Positions 1-5,826 of a stretch of DNA of 5,826 bases are shown piece by piece. Made by a program: the position numbers and the translations under genes. Positions within the stretch are counted from its first letter, which is position 1. Each line of letters opens with the position of its first letter. Under the pieces are notes generated by a model that ran no database searches, was not told where the DNA came from, and saw nothing but the letters and a program-made list of their open reading frames with translations. Origin of the DNA: a bacterium (lineage in GTDB: Bacteria > Bacteroidota > Ignavibacteria > Kapaibacteriales > Kapaibacteriaceae); contig JAGVJW010000059.1 in assembly GCA_020050895.1 (NCBI GenBank), positions 1-5,826 on the forward strand, in the 5' to 3' direction.

Positions 1-907
1 GATGACTTATGATGAGAAGTTGGATTTTGCCGATGGAAATCCGAGTATTGATGGCGAATATGATTTCATTGTTGGCGCCGCTGCGAAAATGTACACGGAG
101 CTTTCTCCTGAAACCAATGAGTTTTTTAACGCATTGAATAATGCAGGACTTATGGATTTAAAGAGTCGGGATAACAAGGCTACAGGTGGTTATTGCACCA
201 GCTTCCCGGAATATCGCTTACCATTCATTTTTGCCAACTTCAATGGAACTACACACGATGTTGAAGTGCTTACGCATGAAGCGGGTCATGCCTTTCAGGC
301 GTTTAGGAGTAGAAATCACATCGTTCCAGAATACCTCTGGCCCACTATGGAAGCATGTGAAATTCACTCAATGGGAATGGAATTCATCACATGGCCATGG
401 ATGAAGAATTTCTTTGGCGATCAAACAGAGAAATTTAAATTCTATCATATTTCGGGTGCAATTAAATTTTTACCCTATGCCTGTGCAGTAGACGAATTTC
501 AGCATTGGGTTTATTCAAACCCAGAAGCAAGCCCTTCGGATCGCTGCAGCATGTGGATAGAAATGGAGAAGAAATATTTGCCATGGCGAGACTCTGCAGA
601 CATACCCGAAGCGCGCGAAGGACGTCAGTGGCAATTTCAGAAGCACATCTATGAGAGCCCCTTTTACTACATCGACTATGCGCTGGCACAGACGTGCGCC
701 CTGCAGATTTGGAAAAAGGCGAATGAGGATGAAGAAAAAGCGTTCAGGGACTATCTCAGGATTTGCGATGTAGGGGGCAGTCAATCGTTTCTTCAAATTG
801 TTGAAACTGGAAATCTCTTGTCACCATTTTTGAATGATACGCTACCCGATGTATATGGCGGCGCCATGCAATGGTTACGCTCTAATTATCCCCAATACAT
901 TGCCTAG
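1..907 (+). CDS. M3-family oligoendopeptidase (PepF/Pz-peptidase-like), C-terminal part; 5' end outside window
   Basis: This is a zinc metallopeptidase of family M3, which cleaves short peptides, normally in the cytoplasm. The reading frame is already open at the window edge: codons start at base 2, and base 1 completes a split codon. The 301 visible residues are the C-terminal half. The zinc site is intact. HEAGH lies at residues 92-96 (bases 275-289), where H92 and H96 are ligands and E93 is the catalytic base. An ACEIHSMGMEF segment follows, in which E120 fits the third ligand by the family pattern E-x-x-S, 28 residues after the first His. The tyrosine-rich stretch FYYIDYALAQ (221-230) matches the region that holds transition-state tyrosines in M3 enzymes. 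HEXXH lies about 350 residues into Pz-peptidase-like relatives, so about 260 residues should be missing upstream. The ATG at base 2 is therefore internal. The ACEIHSM-type motif resembles the 'M3, not PepF' subgroup. There is no signal peptide in view and no functional link to the downstream genes. The exact substrate is unknown. Confidence 0.93.
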   Translation, partial: MTYDEKLDFADGNPSIDGEYDFIVGAAAKMYTELSPETNEFFNALNNAGLMDLKSRDNKATGGYCTSFPEYRLPFIFANFNGTTHDVEVLTHEAGHAFQAFRSRNHIVPEYLWPTMEACEIHSMGMEFITWPWMKNFFGDQTEKFKFYHISGAIKFLPYACAVDEFQHWVYSNPEASPSDRCSMWIEMEKKYLPWRDSADIPEAREGRQWQFQKHIYESPFYYIDYALAQTCALQIWKKANEDEEKAFRDYLRICDVGGSQSFLQIVETGNLLSPFLNDTLPDVYGGAMQWLRSNYPQYIA

Positions 908-1029
908 GGGGCATGGTTGAGGTGTGTCATGCAATCGTAACGGAAATAGAGTCTTGCACTTGGCAAGCACTTGCCTAGTTTCGTGCAACCGCTTTTTACG
1001 TATTTGTTTAACCGCTCAGAATGGTGGTC
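908..1029. other. Intergenic region between the peptidase and the large secreted protein
   Basis: This gap of about 120 bases holds no supportable gene. It contains the repeat cluster at 954-988 and a T-rich stretch at 993-1013. A promoter for the large downstream gene would be expected here. The best Bacteroidota-type -7 candidate (TAnnTTTG) is TAGTTTCG at 976-983, with one mismatch and a TTG about 20 bases upstream at 954-956. That is too weak to annotate as a promoter. There is no strong Shine-Dalgarno sequence before the next gene, which is common in this group. Confidence 0.6.
954..997 (+). terminator. Possible weak terminator-like hairpin after the peptidase gene
   Basis: TTGCAC (954-959) is complementary to GTGCAA (983-988). 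Inside it, GGCAAG (962-967) is complementary to CTTGCC (970-975), although a two-base loop means only about four of those pairs could form. Five Ts follow at 993-997 after a four-base gap. The structure begins about 46 bases after the peptidase stop codon, so it could end that transcript. The outer stem is short and the loop long, so termination is uncertain. The same bases could be a protein-binding site. Confidence 0.27.
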
Positions 1030-1101
1030 ATGAAACACACCTACCTTCGAAGTGCTGTGCTGTGCTTAGGAATGCTCCTCGCTGCATACACGATGTTTGC
1101 T
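1030..1101 (+). other. Sec signal peptide coding segment of the large secreted protein
   Basis: The segment encodes a basic start (MKHTYLR), then a hydrophobic core (AVLCLGMLLAAYTMF) and a likely signal peptidase I site after the Ala of MFA, leaving Gln as the first mature residue. T9SS cargo crosses the inner membrane by Sec before outer-membrane translocation, so this agrees with the C-terminal sorting domain. A lipobox reading is unlikely: the only cysteine lies inside the hydrophobic core rather than at a cleavage site. Confidence 0.82.
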
Positions 1102-4100
1102 CAAACCTACCCAACGCCATGGGACTTGTCTTCGGGTAATTACTCGATTACAAGTTGGGCGAATTCATCGACAGCAGGTACCTATCCCGCATCGATGGTC
1201 TTCCATACGTTTCTTGATCGCATTGAGCCGTTTGCAGGTGCGTACAATCAAACACCAAACGGTAATTGGGCACTTGCTTACAACCTCTCATCCGGACCAA
1301 GAATTAATGGTCGTGATGCTGCCGGCATTGAGTTCACACAAACAGGTACAGCACAGGCTGGGAATTGTTCATTTGTTGGTGCTGCAGTCCTTTCCGTAAG
1401 AACAATCGGACGTGCAGGTGTAAACGTCTCTTTCAAGGCAAAGACAGTTTCAGTACAACCCCGACCGTATGTTCTGCGGCTGCAATATCGTATTGGTAAT
1501 TCTGGTAATTGGGTTGAGGCTGTTGGTACGGATGGAGGCTACATCGAACACCGAAGTTTATCAAATGGAACGTCGGTTGTTAACTATACTTACAGTATGC
1601 CAGTTGCACTGGAAAACCAGACAGAGGTTCAGCTCAGATGGTTGTATTTCCAGGATGGCGCCGGCAGTGGTAACAGGCCATCGATTCAATTGGATGACGT
1701 TGCAGTTACTTCCACTCCAATTGCAGGAACGCCAACGAACCTGTGGTTGACGTCTATGTCGCCGCTTACCCCATCTGCAAATATTCCGTTTACCATCATC
1801 GTACGTTCCACCGACAATTCTGGCGCTCCGAAGAATGTATCGGCTAATACCACGGTAACGTTATGGGCGTTAAACGGAACTGGCACTCTGTCAGGTACGG
1901 TTACCGGTATTATTCCATCCGGAATGAGTACAGTTGTATTTAGTAATGTTGTTTACGATACACCAGAAGCAGGTGTATCAATTTATGCAGCGGTTACTGC
2001 AGGACCTTCTTTGGCTGATTACACCACACAGCCTTTTTCTGTGGGTTCAGGTGCTGCCTATGCTGTTGTTTCGGGAGCTCAGACGTATGCATTTGCAGGC
2101 GTTGTGATGAATCCAATGACGGTAACGTTATACAAGGCAGACAATACTGTTGATGTGAATTATACATCAAATCTCACAATCTCCAAGACATCGGGTGCAG
2201 GAACGCTATCTGGTACGACCACAGTTACACCATACCGCGGTGTTGCTGTATTTGATAACGTGAGTTTAAGTACGGCTGGTTCAGTTACCCTGCAGGTAAC
2301 CATGCCGGGTCTGCCATCACAAACGCTTCCTCTTACAAATGTGTTTGGGACTCCCACACTTACAACAAATGTAGTTCCGCAGTATGTCAGCTCAAGAACA
2401 CTAAGCGGAACGTGTACTTATAACGCGTTTCCGATACCATCCTATGCATCGGTAACATTCAATAACCTTCAGCCCAATACAGTTTACAGGTATAACGTTG
2501 GTGGCGCCTCGGGAGGTCCGCTTACCTCGACCGGAGGCGGTTTTAACATTCATTATAATGCGAACACTAACACCTATTCTTACAGCACAAGTAAGAGCCT
2601 CACCGATTTCGGTGCTTACAGTGAATTTTCAACCGGTGCCGGTCAGACATCAAAGGCAATTTGGATCAACCTTGTTCCATCGAACAACATTGCATTCGCT
2701 GAATTCGCGCCTGTATACTGGAGAGTCGCTCTTGGTGACGGACAGGGAAGACTGATTAACCATTACCAGTTGTCTCAACCATCAGTAGCACAGAGGATGG
2801 GGAACCTATCTACAGACGCAACGCTTCTCGGCGAGCGGACATCTGACATGCCAGCACTGAATTTTGTGCTTGTATACGACAATACTACAGGTACCGGAAG
2901 TCCAATTGGCGTTTCCATCGTTCAGGCATATAACACTACTGTCTCCGGCGCTACGAATCGTTATCGATTCGACGTCGAGAACATGCCAGGCGCATGGATG
3001 GTACAGGTACCCAACTCGATGACGTTGGGGATTCGGAGAATCGAATATCGAAGCTATGAAACCAACCAAATCCTCTATGCCGTTACATCACCAGACGGGA
3101 AATGGAATGGTATCAGTACCAATCCCGGCGACCTCACAGCGTATCCGTCTGGCCCCGGAGGTTTCACTTCGCCTATTTATCTCGAGACACCCAGAATCAC
3201 TGTCTCGTCTCCTGTAGCCAATGATACACTGTGCTCGGGTTCGATTGCCTCAATTACCTACCGCGCCGAAGGCATCACATCAGTGATGATAGAATACTCA
3301 ACAAACAATGGTATCTCCTGGGAGTTGATTGCTTCAGATGTTCCTGTAGCTGGCAGCCTGAGCAGCGCCAACAATGGATCCTATAATTGGTTTGTGCCAG
3401 GAGTGGGTCTGAATCCAACAAATTTTCTTGTGAGGGTAACGGGTATCAATCGGGCCGACATCAGTGGCACCACTGCGCGATTTACGGTGGTTGAGCCCCT
3501 TGCCGTCATTCTCGATTTGAAATCGAAGAATTTGTGTCTCGATGATAATGATACGCTCATCGTGATAACATCGGGCTCGATTCAAGGGTATCAGTGGTAC
3601 AAGGATGGCAACCCAATTCCGGGGACAAATTCACCAGTACTCAATCTTACCGATGTGCAGTATGGATCTTCGGGTGTGTATACTGTCCGTGTATTTGGTT
3701 TTGGCAGATGCGGCGATGTAGTTAGTGGTCCGGCACACATACGTGTATCTCGGAAAACTGCGATTGTAAACCAAACGTTTGCTGTCCCAGGCATTGTAGG
3801 CGAAACAGTGCAACTGTGGGTTGAAGCGGAAGTACCGGGCGACGTTGTTGACTATCAGTGGTATAAAGGTCAGACAGCGCTTTCTGACGACGGGCACTAC
3901 TACGGCACGTCGAGCAACCGACTTGAGATACGCAACTTCAGCAACGATGACTATGGTAACGATTATTACTGTGTTGTTACCGGAGTCTGCATGTCGGCAA
4001 CATCACGAATGATTCGTGTATTTCCCACTGGAGTTTTTGCAGAATTCCGAACGGATCCGGCCTATGCCTGCCAGGGATCCAACATAGAACTGACAGCAGA

Positions 4101-5121
4101 TGTGTATTCAAATCCATCAGGTGAAGCACTGCAAATGAAGTGGTATAGGAATAACGTTGCCCTTTCTGATGGACCGAAGTATTCTGGAGTTTCTACGCCG
4201 AACCTTACGATTTCTAATGTTACAAGTTTAGATGCTGGTGTGTACACCGTCAAAGCATGGTTGGTTATTGAACCTGCATTAAATGATGAGGCAACGGTTT
4301 CTTTAGAGATTGCTTCGGAACCGCTGATTACCAATCAGCCTGTTAACGCCGACGTCTGTGAAAACGAAGCGGTAACACTGAGTGTATCTGCCAGTGCACA
4401 GGGATCAATCACGTACCAATGGTTCAAGGATAACACTCCAATTCCGGGTGCGAAAGCTCAGGATTTTGTTATCGACGATGTGTCTGCTACTTCAGCTGGA
4501 TCATATACTGTTCAAGTTACTACGGCATGCGGTAATGTGATGTCGGACATCGCCGACCTAACCGTAAAAGACCTGACAGTTATTACACAGCAACCTCCTG
4601 CAGCTGTTGATGCTAACATTAATTATCAATTTATGTTAATGTTGGCAGCCACAGGTTCGGGAACGATTCAGTATCAGTGGTTCAAGGATGGAGTGGAACT
4701 CACTGGCGAGGTAACTACCATGATTACAAGAGTTGCTACAAGCCAAGCTGATGCTGGGAAATACTGGTGTCGCGTTCAGGCGGAATGCGGAGAGGTTATT
4801 TCTGATACAACCGTTGTAACCGTCGACGTAACAACATCGGTTACCGAAGAGGTTCGCACCGGAGCACTGGTGTCTCAAGTAATGCCCAACCCAGTCGATG
4901 CTTTTGTTAGCGTTACAATTTCACTAAAGAACGAGTCTGATGTTACCATTACCCTTGTTAATGCTACAGGTTTAATGGTGAAGAGTATTAACGTGGAAAA
5001 AATGTCGGTGGGAACTGTCCCGCTTATGATTGACGTTTCCGACTTGTCGAGTGGGATGTATGTTTTGCAGATCACTGCGGGTGCAGAACGAAGTGTACAG
5101 ACATTCGTCGTGGTTAGATAA
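1030..5121 (+). CDS. Large secreted multidomain beta protein with Big-like and five Ig-like repeats and a T9SS type A C-terminal sorting domain
   Basis: This is a 1363-residue exported protein, probably released or anchored at the surface by type IX secretion. No catalytic motif is visible, so a structural, adhesive or binding role is inferred. Residues here are numbered from the ATG at 1021. Signal peptide: 4-27, with a KHTYLR basic start, hydrophobic core and MFA-Q cleavage site. A Bacteroidota-type beta-sandwich spans about 29-235, with LRLQYRIG, QLRWLYF and IQLDDVAV strands. Two Big/filamin-like repeats lie at about 240-340 and 345-440, both with GTLSGT. An unassigned region covers about 447-722. 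A Ser-Thr-rich/KNH-like domain lies at 723-825 (MIEYSTNNGISWELIA). Five Ig-like domains span about 826-1270, each with a QWYK/QWFK-type C strand (KWYR in the third). The T9SS sorting domain is at 1284-1366. I chose ATG 1030 because MKHTYLR begins like a normal signal peptide; ATG 1021 in the same frame would add only MVV. The terminator at 5139-5171 closes the gene. Domain types are judged by eye, so ligand and function are unknown. Confidence 0.93.
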   Translation: MKHTYLRSAVLCLGMLLAAYTMFAQTYPTPWDLSSGNYSITSWANSSTAGTYPASMVFHTFLDRIEPFAGAYNQTPNGNWALAYNLSSGPRINGRDAAGIEFTQTGTAQAGNCSFVGAAVLSVRTIGRAGVNVSFKAKTVSVQPRPYVLRLQYRIGNSGNWVEAVGTDGGYIEHRSLSNGTSVVNYTYSMPVALENQTEVQLRWLYFQDGAGSGNRPSIQLDDVAVTSTPIAGTPTNLWLTSMSPLTPSANIPFTIIVRSTDNSGAPKNVSANTTVTLWALNGTGTLSGTVTGIIPSGMSTVVFSNVVYDTPEAGVSIYAAVTAGPSLADYTTQPFSVGSGAAYAVVSGAQTYAFAGVVMNPMTVTLYKADNTVDVNYTSNLTISKTSGAGTLSGTTTVTPYRGVAVFDNVSLSTAGSVTLQVTMPGLPSQTLPLTNVFGTPTLTTNVVPQYVSSRTLSGTCTYNAFPIPSYASVTFNNLQPNTVYRYNVGGASGGPLTSTGGGFNIHYNANTNTYSYSTSKSLTDFGAYSEFSTGAGQTSKAIWINLVPSNNIAFAEFAPVYWRVALGDGQGRLINHYQLSQPSVAQRMGNLSTDATLLGERTSDMPALNFVLVYDNTTGTGSPIGVSIVQAYNTTVSGATNRYRFDVENMPGAWMVQVPNSMTLGIRRIEYRSYETNQILYAVTSPDGKWNGISTNPGDLTAYPSGPGGFTSPIYLETPRITVSSPVANDTLCSGSIASITYRAEGITSVMIEYSTNNGISWELIASDVPVAGSLSSANNGSYNWFVPGVGLNPTNFLVRVTGINRADISGTTARFTVVEPLAVILDLKSKNLCLDDNDTLIVITSGSIQGYQWYKDGNPIPGTNSPVLNLTDVQYGSSGVYTVRVFGFGRCGDVVSGPAHIRVSRKTAIVNQTFAVPGIVGETVQLWVEAEVPGDVVDYQWYKGQTALSDDGHYYGTSSNRLEIRNFSNDDYGNDYYCVVTGVCMSATSRMIRVFPTGVFAEFRTDPAYACQGSNIELTADVYSNPSGEALQMKWYRNNVALSDGPKYSGVSTPNLTISNVTSLDAGVYTVKAWLVIEPALNDEATVSLEIASEPLITNQPVNADVCENEAVTLSVSASAQGSITYQWFKDNTPIPGAKAQDFVIDDVSATSAGSYTVQVTTACGNVMSDIADLTVKDLTVITQQPPAAVDANINYQFMLMLAATGSGTIQYQWFKDGVELTGEVTTMITRVATSQADAGKYWCRVQAECGEVISDTTVVTVDVTTSVTEEVRTGALVSQVMPNPVDAFVSVTISLKNESDVTITLVNATGLMVKSINVEKMSVGTVPLMIDVSDLSSGMYVLQITAGAERSVQTFVVVR
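1738..2340 (+). repeat. Two tandem Big/filamin-like domain repeats within the large protein
   Basis: Two copies of about 100 residues follow each other at residues about 240-340 and 345-440 (numbered from 1021). Both have a central GTLSGT motif (288-293 and 394-399, spaced 106 residues), followed by a VVFSNV or AVFDNV strand and a closing segment ending TAG or MPG. This is the pattern of bacterial Ig-like (invasin/Big or filamin-type) domains that act as stalks in surface proteins. The copies have diverged, with little nucleotide identity, so this is old duplication. Confidence 0.7.
2359..3186 (+). other. Unassigned beta-rich region of about 275 residues in the large protein
   Basis: Residues 447-722 lie between the Big-like repeats and the KNH-like domain, and I cannot place them in a named family. 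The visible pieces are NNLQPNTVYRYNVGG, a Ser/Thr/Tyr/Asn-rich stretch (about 508-530), a WRVALGDG strand, NFVLVYDNTTG, a RRIEYRSYETNQILYAV strand pair, then DGKWNGIST and a Gly/Pro-rich end. The NNLQPNTVYRY type of sentence resembles a fibronectin-III-like or 'choice of anchor' beta-sandwich opening. The RRIE...DGKWNG part looks like a conserved core seen in other FCB secreted proteins; this is from memory, not a search. Confidence 0.5.
3187..3495 (+). other. Ser-Thr-rich/KNH-like beta domain in the large protein
   Basis: Residues 723-825 follow a common extracellular pattern. ITVSSPVANDTLCSGS opens the domain, ITYRAEGITSVMIEYS and NNGISWELIA form the central strands, GSYNWFVPG follows, and FLVRVTG closes it. 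This order (IxSP, G, IxYS, GxxWxxI, YxWxVP, VRV) fits the Ser-Thr-rich GPI-anchored/Kre9-KNH-like fold often found in Bacteroidota and Chlorobi exported proteins, probably as a spacer or ligand-binding module. It has a single cysteine (C738). Confidence 0.62.
3496..4830 (+). repeat. Array of five Ig-like domain repeats in the large protein
   Basis: Five units of about 85-97 residues run back to back at residues about 826-910, 911-1001, 1002-1098, 1099-1183 and 1184-1270. Each has the Ig C-strand tryptophan (YQWYKDG, YQWYKGQ, KWYRNN, YQWFKDN, YQWFKDG). Each also has an F-strand ending such as SGVYTVRV, DYYCVV, AGVYTVKA, AGSYTVQV or AGKYWCRV. Cysteine placement differs: units 1 and 4 pair an early Cys (839, 1113) with one in the F-G turn (897, 1170). 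Units 2 and 5 instead have C-x5-C (984/990 and 1250/1256). Unit 3 has one Cys (1017). Such arrays usually serve as stalks or adhesion modules. Confidence 0.85.
4870..5118 (+). other. T9SS type A C-terminal sorting domain of the large protein
   Basis: Residues 1284-1366 have the usual order of this signal. An MPNPV motif opens it, then a VTISL strand, a VTITLVNATGLMV strand pair, the DVSDLSSGMYVLQI core and a final strand ending TFVVVR. In the family, this domain directs export across the outer membrane by the PorUV-type machinery and is then cleaved off. The linker before it (about 1271-1283) is rich in Thr, Glu and Val. It is the main basis for assigning the organism to the FCB group. Confidence 0.9.
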
Positions 5122-5138
5122 CAAGAACTGTCAACATC

Positions 5139-5171
5139 AAAGGGGAGGATGTGTTGCATCTCTCCCCTTTT
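5139..5171 (+). terminator. Strong hairpin terminator after the large secreted-protein gene
   Basis: AAAGGGGAG (5139-5147) pairs perfectly with CTCCCCTTT (5162-5170), giving nine base pairs. Beyond a single bulged T (5161), GATG (5148-5151) pairs with CATC (5157-5160) around a five-base loop. The descending arm ends in four Ts (5168-5171). It starts 17 bases after the TAA stop, as expected for a Rho-independent terminator. The A-rich and T-rich flanks are symmetrical, so it could work in both directions. The T tract is short, so termination may be partial. Confidence 0.8.
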
Positions 5172-5191
5172 CATATCAACATTTCTTGGAT

Positions 5192-5826
5192 ATGAGACTG
5201 CTCCAGGCATCATTCATCATTTTAATAACAATTGCAACAAATGCTGTAGCACAGCCCGAAGTTGTTGTAAGTGAGTTTTTATGCCGAAGCACAGGCCTTA
5301 ATCCAGAAGGTGAGTGGACAGAATTATTGGTAATTCGAGACGATGTAAATCTCGCTGGCTACATTCTTAACGACTATGGAGGGGGCGCACAGACCCGTTC
5401 CGACGGACCTCAATTCCTTGACGTTCCTTTATGGCGCCATATACGTGCAGGCACCATCATCCTCATCCAGCATGGCGGCCTTCTCTCAGTGCCGATACCA
5501 GATGTTGACGCATCGGATGGATTTGTTGAACTGAGTCAACGCGATTCGAGATATTTCAAGGTTCCTTCAATAGATCTGAATGTTGCAATTGAAGGCGACT
5601 ATTTTGAAGTTCTCAATCGCGACTCGATACATGTGCACGGTCTTGCCCAATGTAGTCCTACCGCTGCCGGATATGTTGCATCTGCTGTACCAAAGGTTGG
5701 CTACGATTCGGGAAGCATTGCCGATCAGGCATCTGTACGCGTTACTGGCCGAACCATTGACGCGTATTTATCTGGAATGGGGAAAGACTCATGCAGCAGA
5801 GGCAGGTATATCGGTGAACCCTCGGA
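5192..5826 (+). CDS. Exported protein with lamin-tail-domain-like N-terminus; 3' end outside window
   Basis: The frame opens at ATG 5192 and has no stop up to the window edge, giving 211 complete codons and two extra bases. Residues 1-20 form a signal peptide: MRLLQ start, hydrophobic FIILITIATNAVA, then cleavage before Gln21. Mature residues 23-60 match the start of a lamin-tail domain: VVVSEFLC, then PEGEWTELLV, then VNLAGYILND. Later pieces fit the remaining strands with an insertion: RAGTIILIQHGG, DASDGFVEL and GDYFEVLNRDS (135-145). In bacteria, such domains sit on secreted or surface proteins, often with nucleases or phosphatases further along and a C-terminal T9SS sorting domain; neither can be checked here. 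The start lies about 20 bases after the preceding terminator, with no clear Shine-Dalgarno sequence. The reading frame and signal peptide are secure, the domain call is moderate, and the overall function is unknown. Confidence 0.87.
   Translation, partial: MRLLQASFIILITIATNAVAQPEVVVSEFLCRSTGLNPEGEWTELLVIRDDVNLAGYILNDYGGGAQTRSDGPQFLDVPLWRHIRAGTIILIQHGGLLSVPIPDVDASDGFVELSQRDSRYFKVPSIDLNVAIEGDYFEVLNRDSIHVHGLAQCSPTAAGYVASAVPKVGYDSGSIADQASVRVTGRTIDAYLSGMGKDSCSRGRYIGEPS

Noticed and set aside
2..4. ATG at base 2 as the true start of the peptidase
   Set aside because: M3 relatives carry about 350 residues before HEXXH, but only 91 would precede it here, so the gene must start upstream of the window.
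515..796. Antisense open frame of 93 residues inside the peptidase gene
   Set aside because: The sense strand encodes a conserved M3 peptidase across the whole stretch; the antisense frame is a shadow.
976..983. Bacteroidota-type -7 promoter element (TAGTTTCG)
   Set aside because: It has one mismatch to TAnnTTTG, its partner upstream is only TTG, and it overlaps the repeat cluster, so it is not better than chance.
924..1139. Short + strand open frame of 71 residues overlapping the start of the large gene
   Set aside because: It lies across the non-coding spacer and the signal peptide region in another frame, has no recognisable domain, and its Cys-rich composition looks like random translation.
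3496..4830. Recent DNA-level tandem duplication or phase-variable repeats in the Ig array
   Set aside because: The units share protein motifs but differ widely at nucleotide level, and there are no short homopolymer or microsatellite tracts; this is old domain duplication.
5154..5180. Promoter for the last gene inside the terminator region (TTGCAT as -35)
   Set aside because: There is no acceptable -10 element at the right distance, and the bases are explained by the hairpin.
4875..5213. Antisense open frame of 112 residues over the T9SS sorting domain and terminator
   Set aside because: It is antisense to a well-supported sorting domain, crosses the terminator hairpin and has no protein-like features.
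1..5826. CRISPR array, tRNA/rRNA, insertion sequence or defence cassette
   Set aside because: No regularly spaced direct repeats, no cloverleaf or rRNA-like segment, no transposase motifs and no defence-type domains were seen on either strand.

Overview
The window comes from a bacterium of the Bacteroidota/Chlorobi (FCB) group. The strongest evidence is the C-terminus of the large central protein, which has the layout of a type IX secretion (T9SS) type A sorting domain, a system known essentially from that group. Moderate base composition (judged by eye as a little under 50% GC), start codons without a clear Shine-Dalgarno sequence and signal peptides ending in 'A-Q' all fit. A Kapabacteria/Ignavibacteria-like lineage is possible, but this is inference and was not tested.

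All genes are on the + strand. (1) Bases 1-907 hold the C-terminal half of an M3-family oligoendopeptidase with an intact HEXXH zinc site; its N-terminal half lies upstream of the window. (2) Bases 908-1029 are non-coding, with a small cluster of direct and inverted repeats followed by five Ts. (3) Bases 1030-5121 encode a secreted mosaic protein of 1363 residues. In order it has a signal peptide, an N-terminal beta-sandwich, two Big/filamin-like repeats, an unassigned region of about 275 residues, a Ser-Thr-rich/KNH-like beta domain, five Ig-like repeats and the T9SS sorting domain. (4) Bases 5122-5191 hold a strong hairpin terminator. (5) From 5192 to the window end runs the open 5' part of a second exported protein with a lamin-tail-domain-like N-terminus.

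The peptidase is a housekeeping-type cytosolic enzyme with no visible functional link to its neighbours. The two genes after it both encode exported proteins and may belong to the same set of T9SS surface or secreted proteins, but the terminator between them argues against one simple operon. No RNA genes, CRISPR arrays, insertion sequences or defence genes were seen. I found no convincing evidence of a new multi-gene system. The less ordinary points are the unassigned middle region of the large protein, the two alternating cysteine layouts in its Ig repeats, and the terminator lying about 20 bases before the next start codon.
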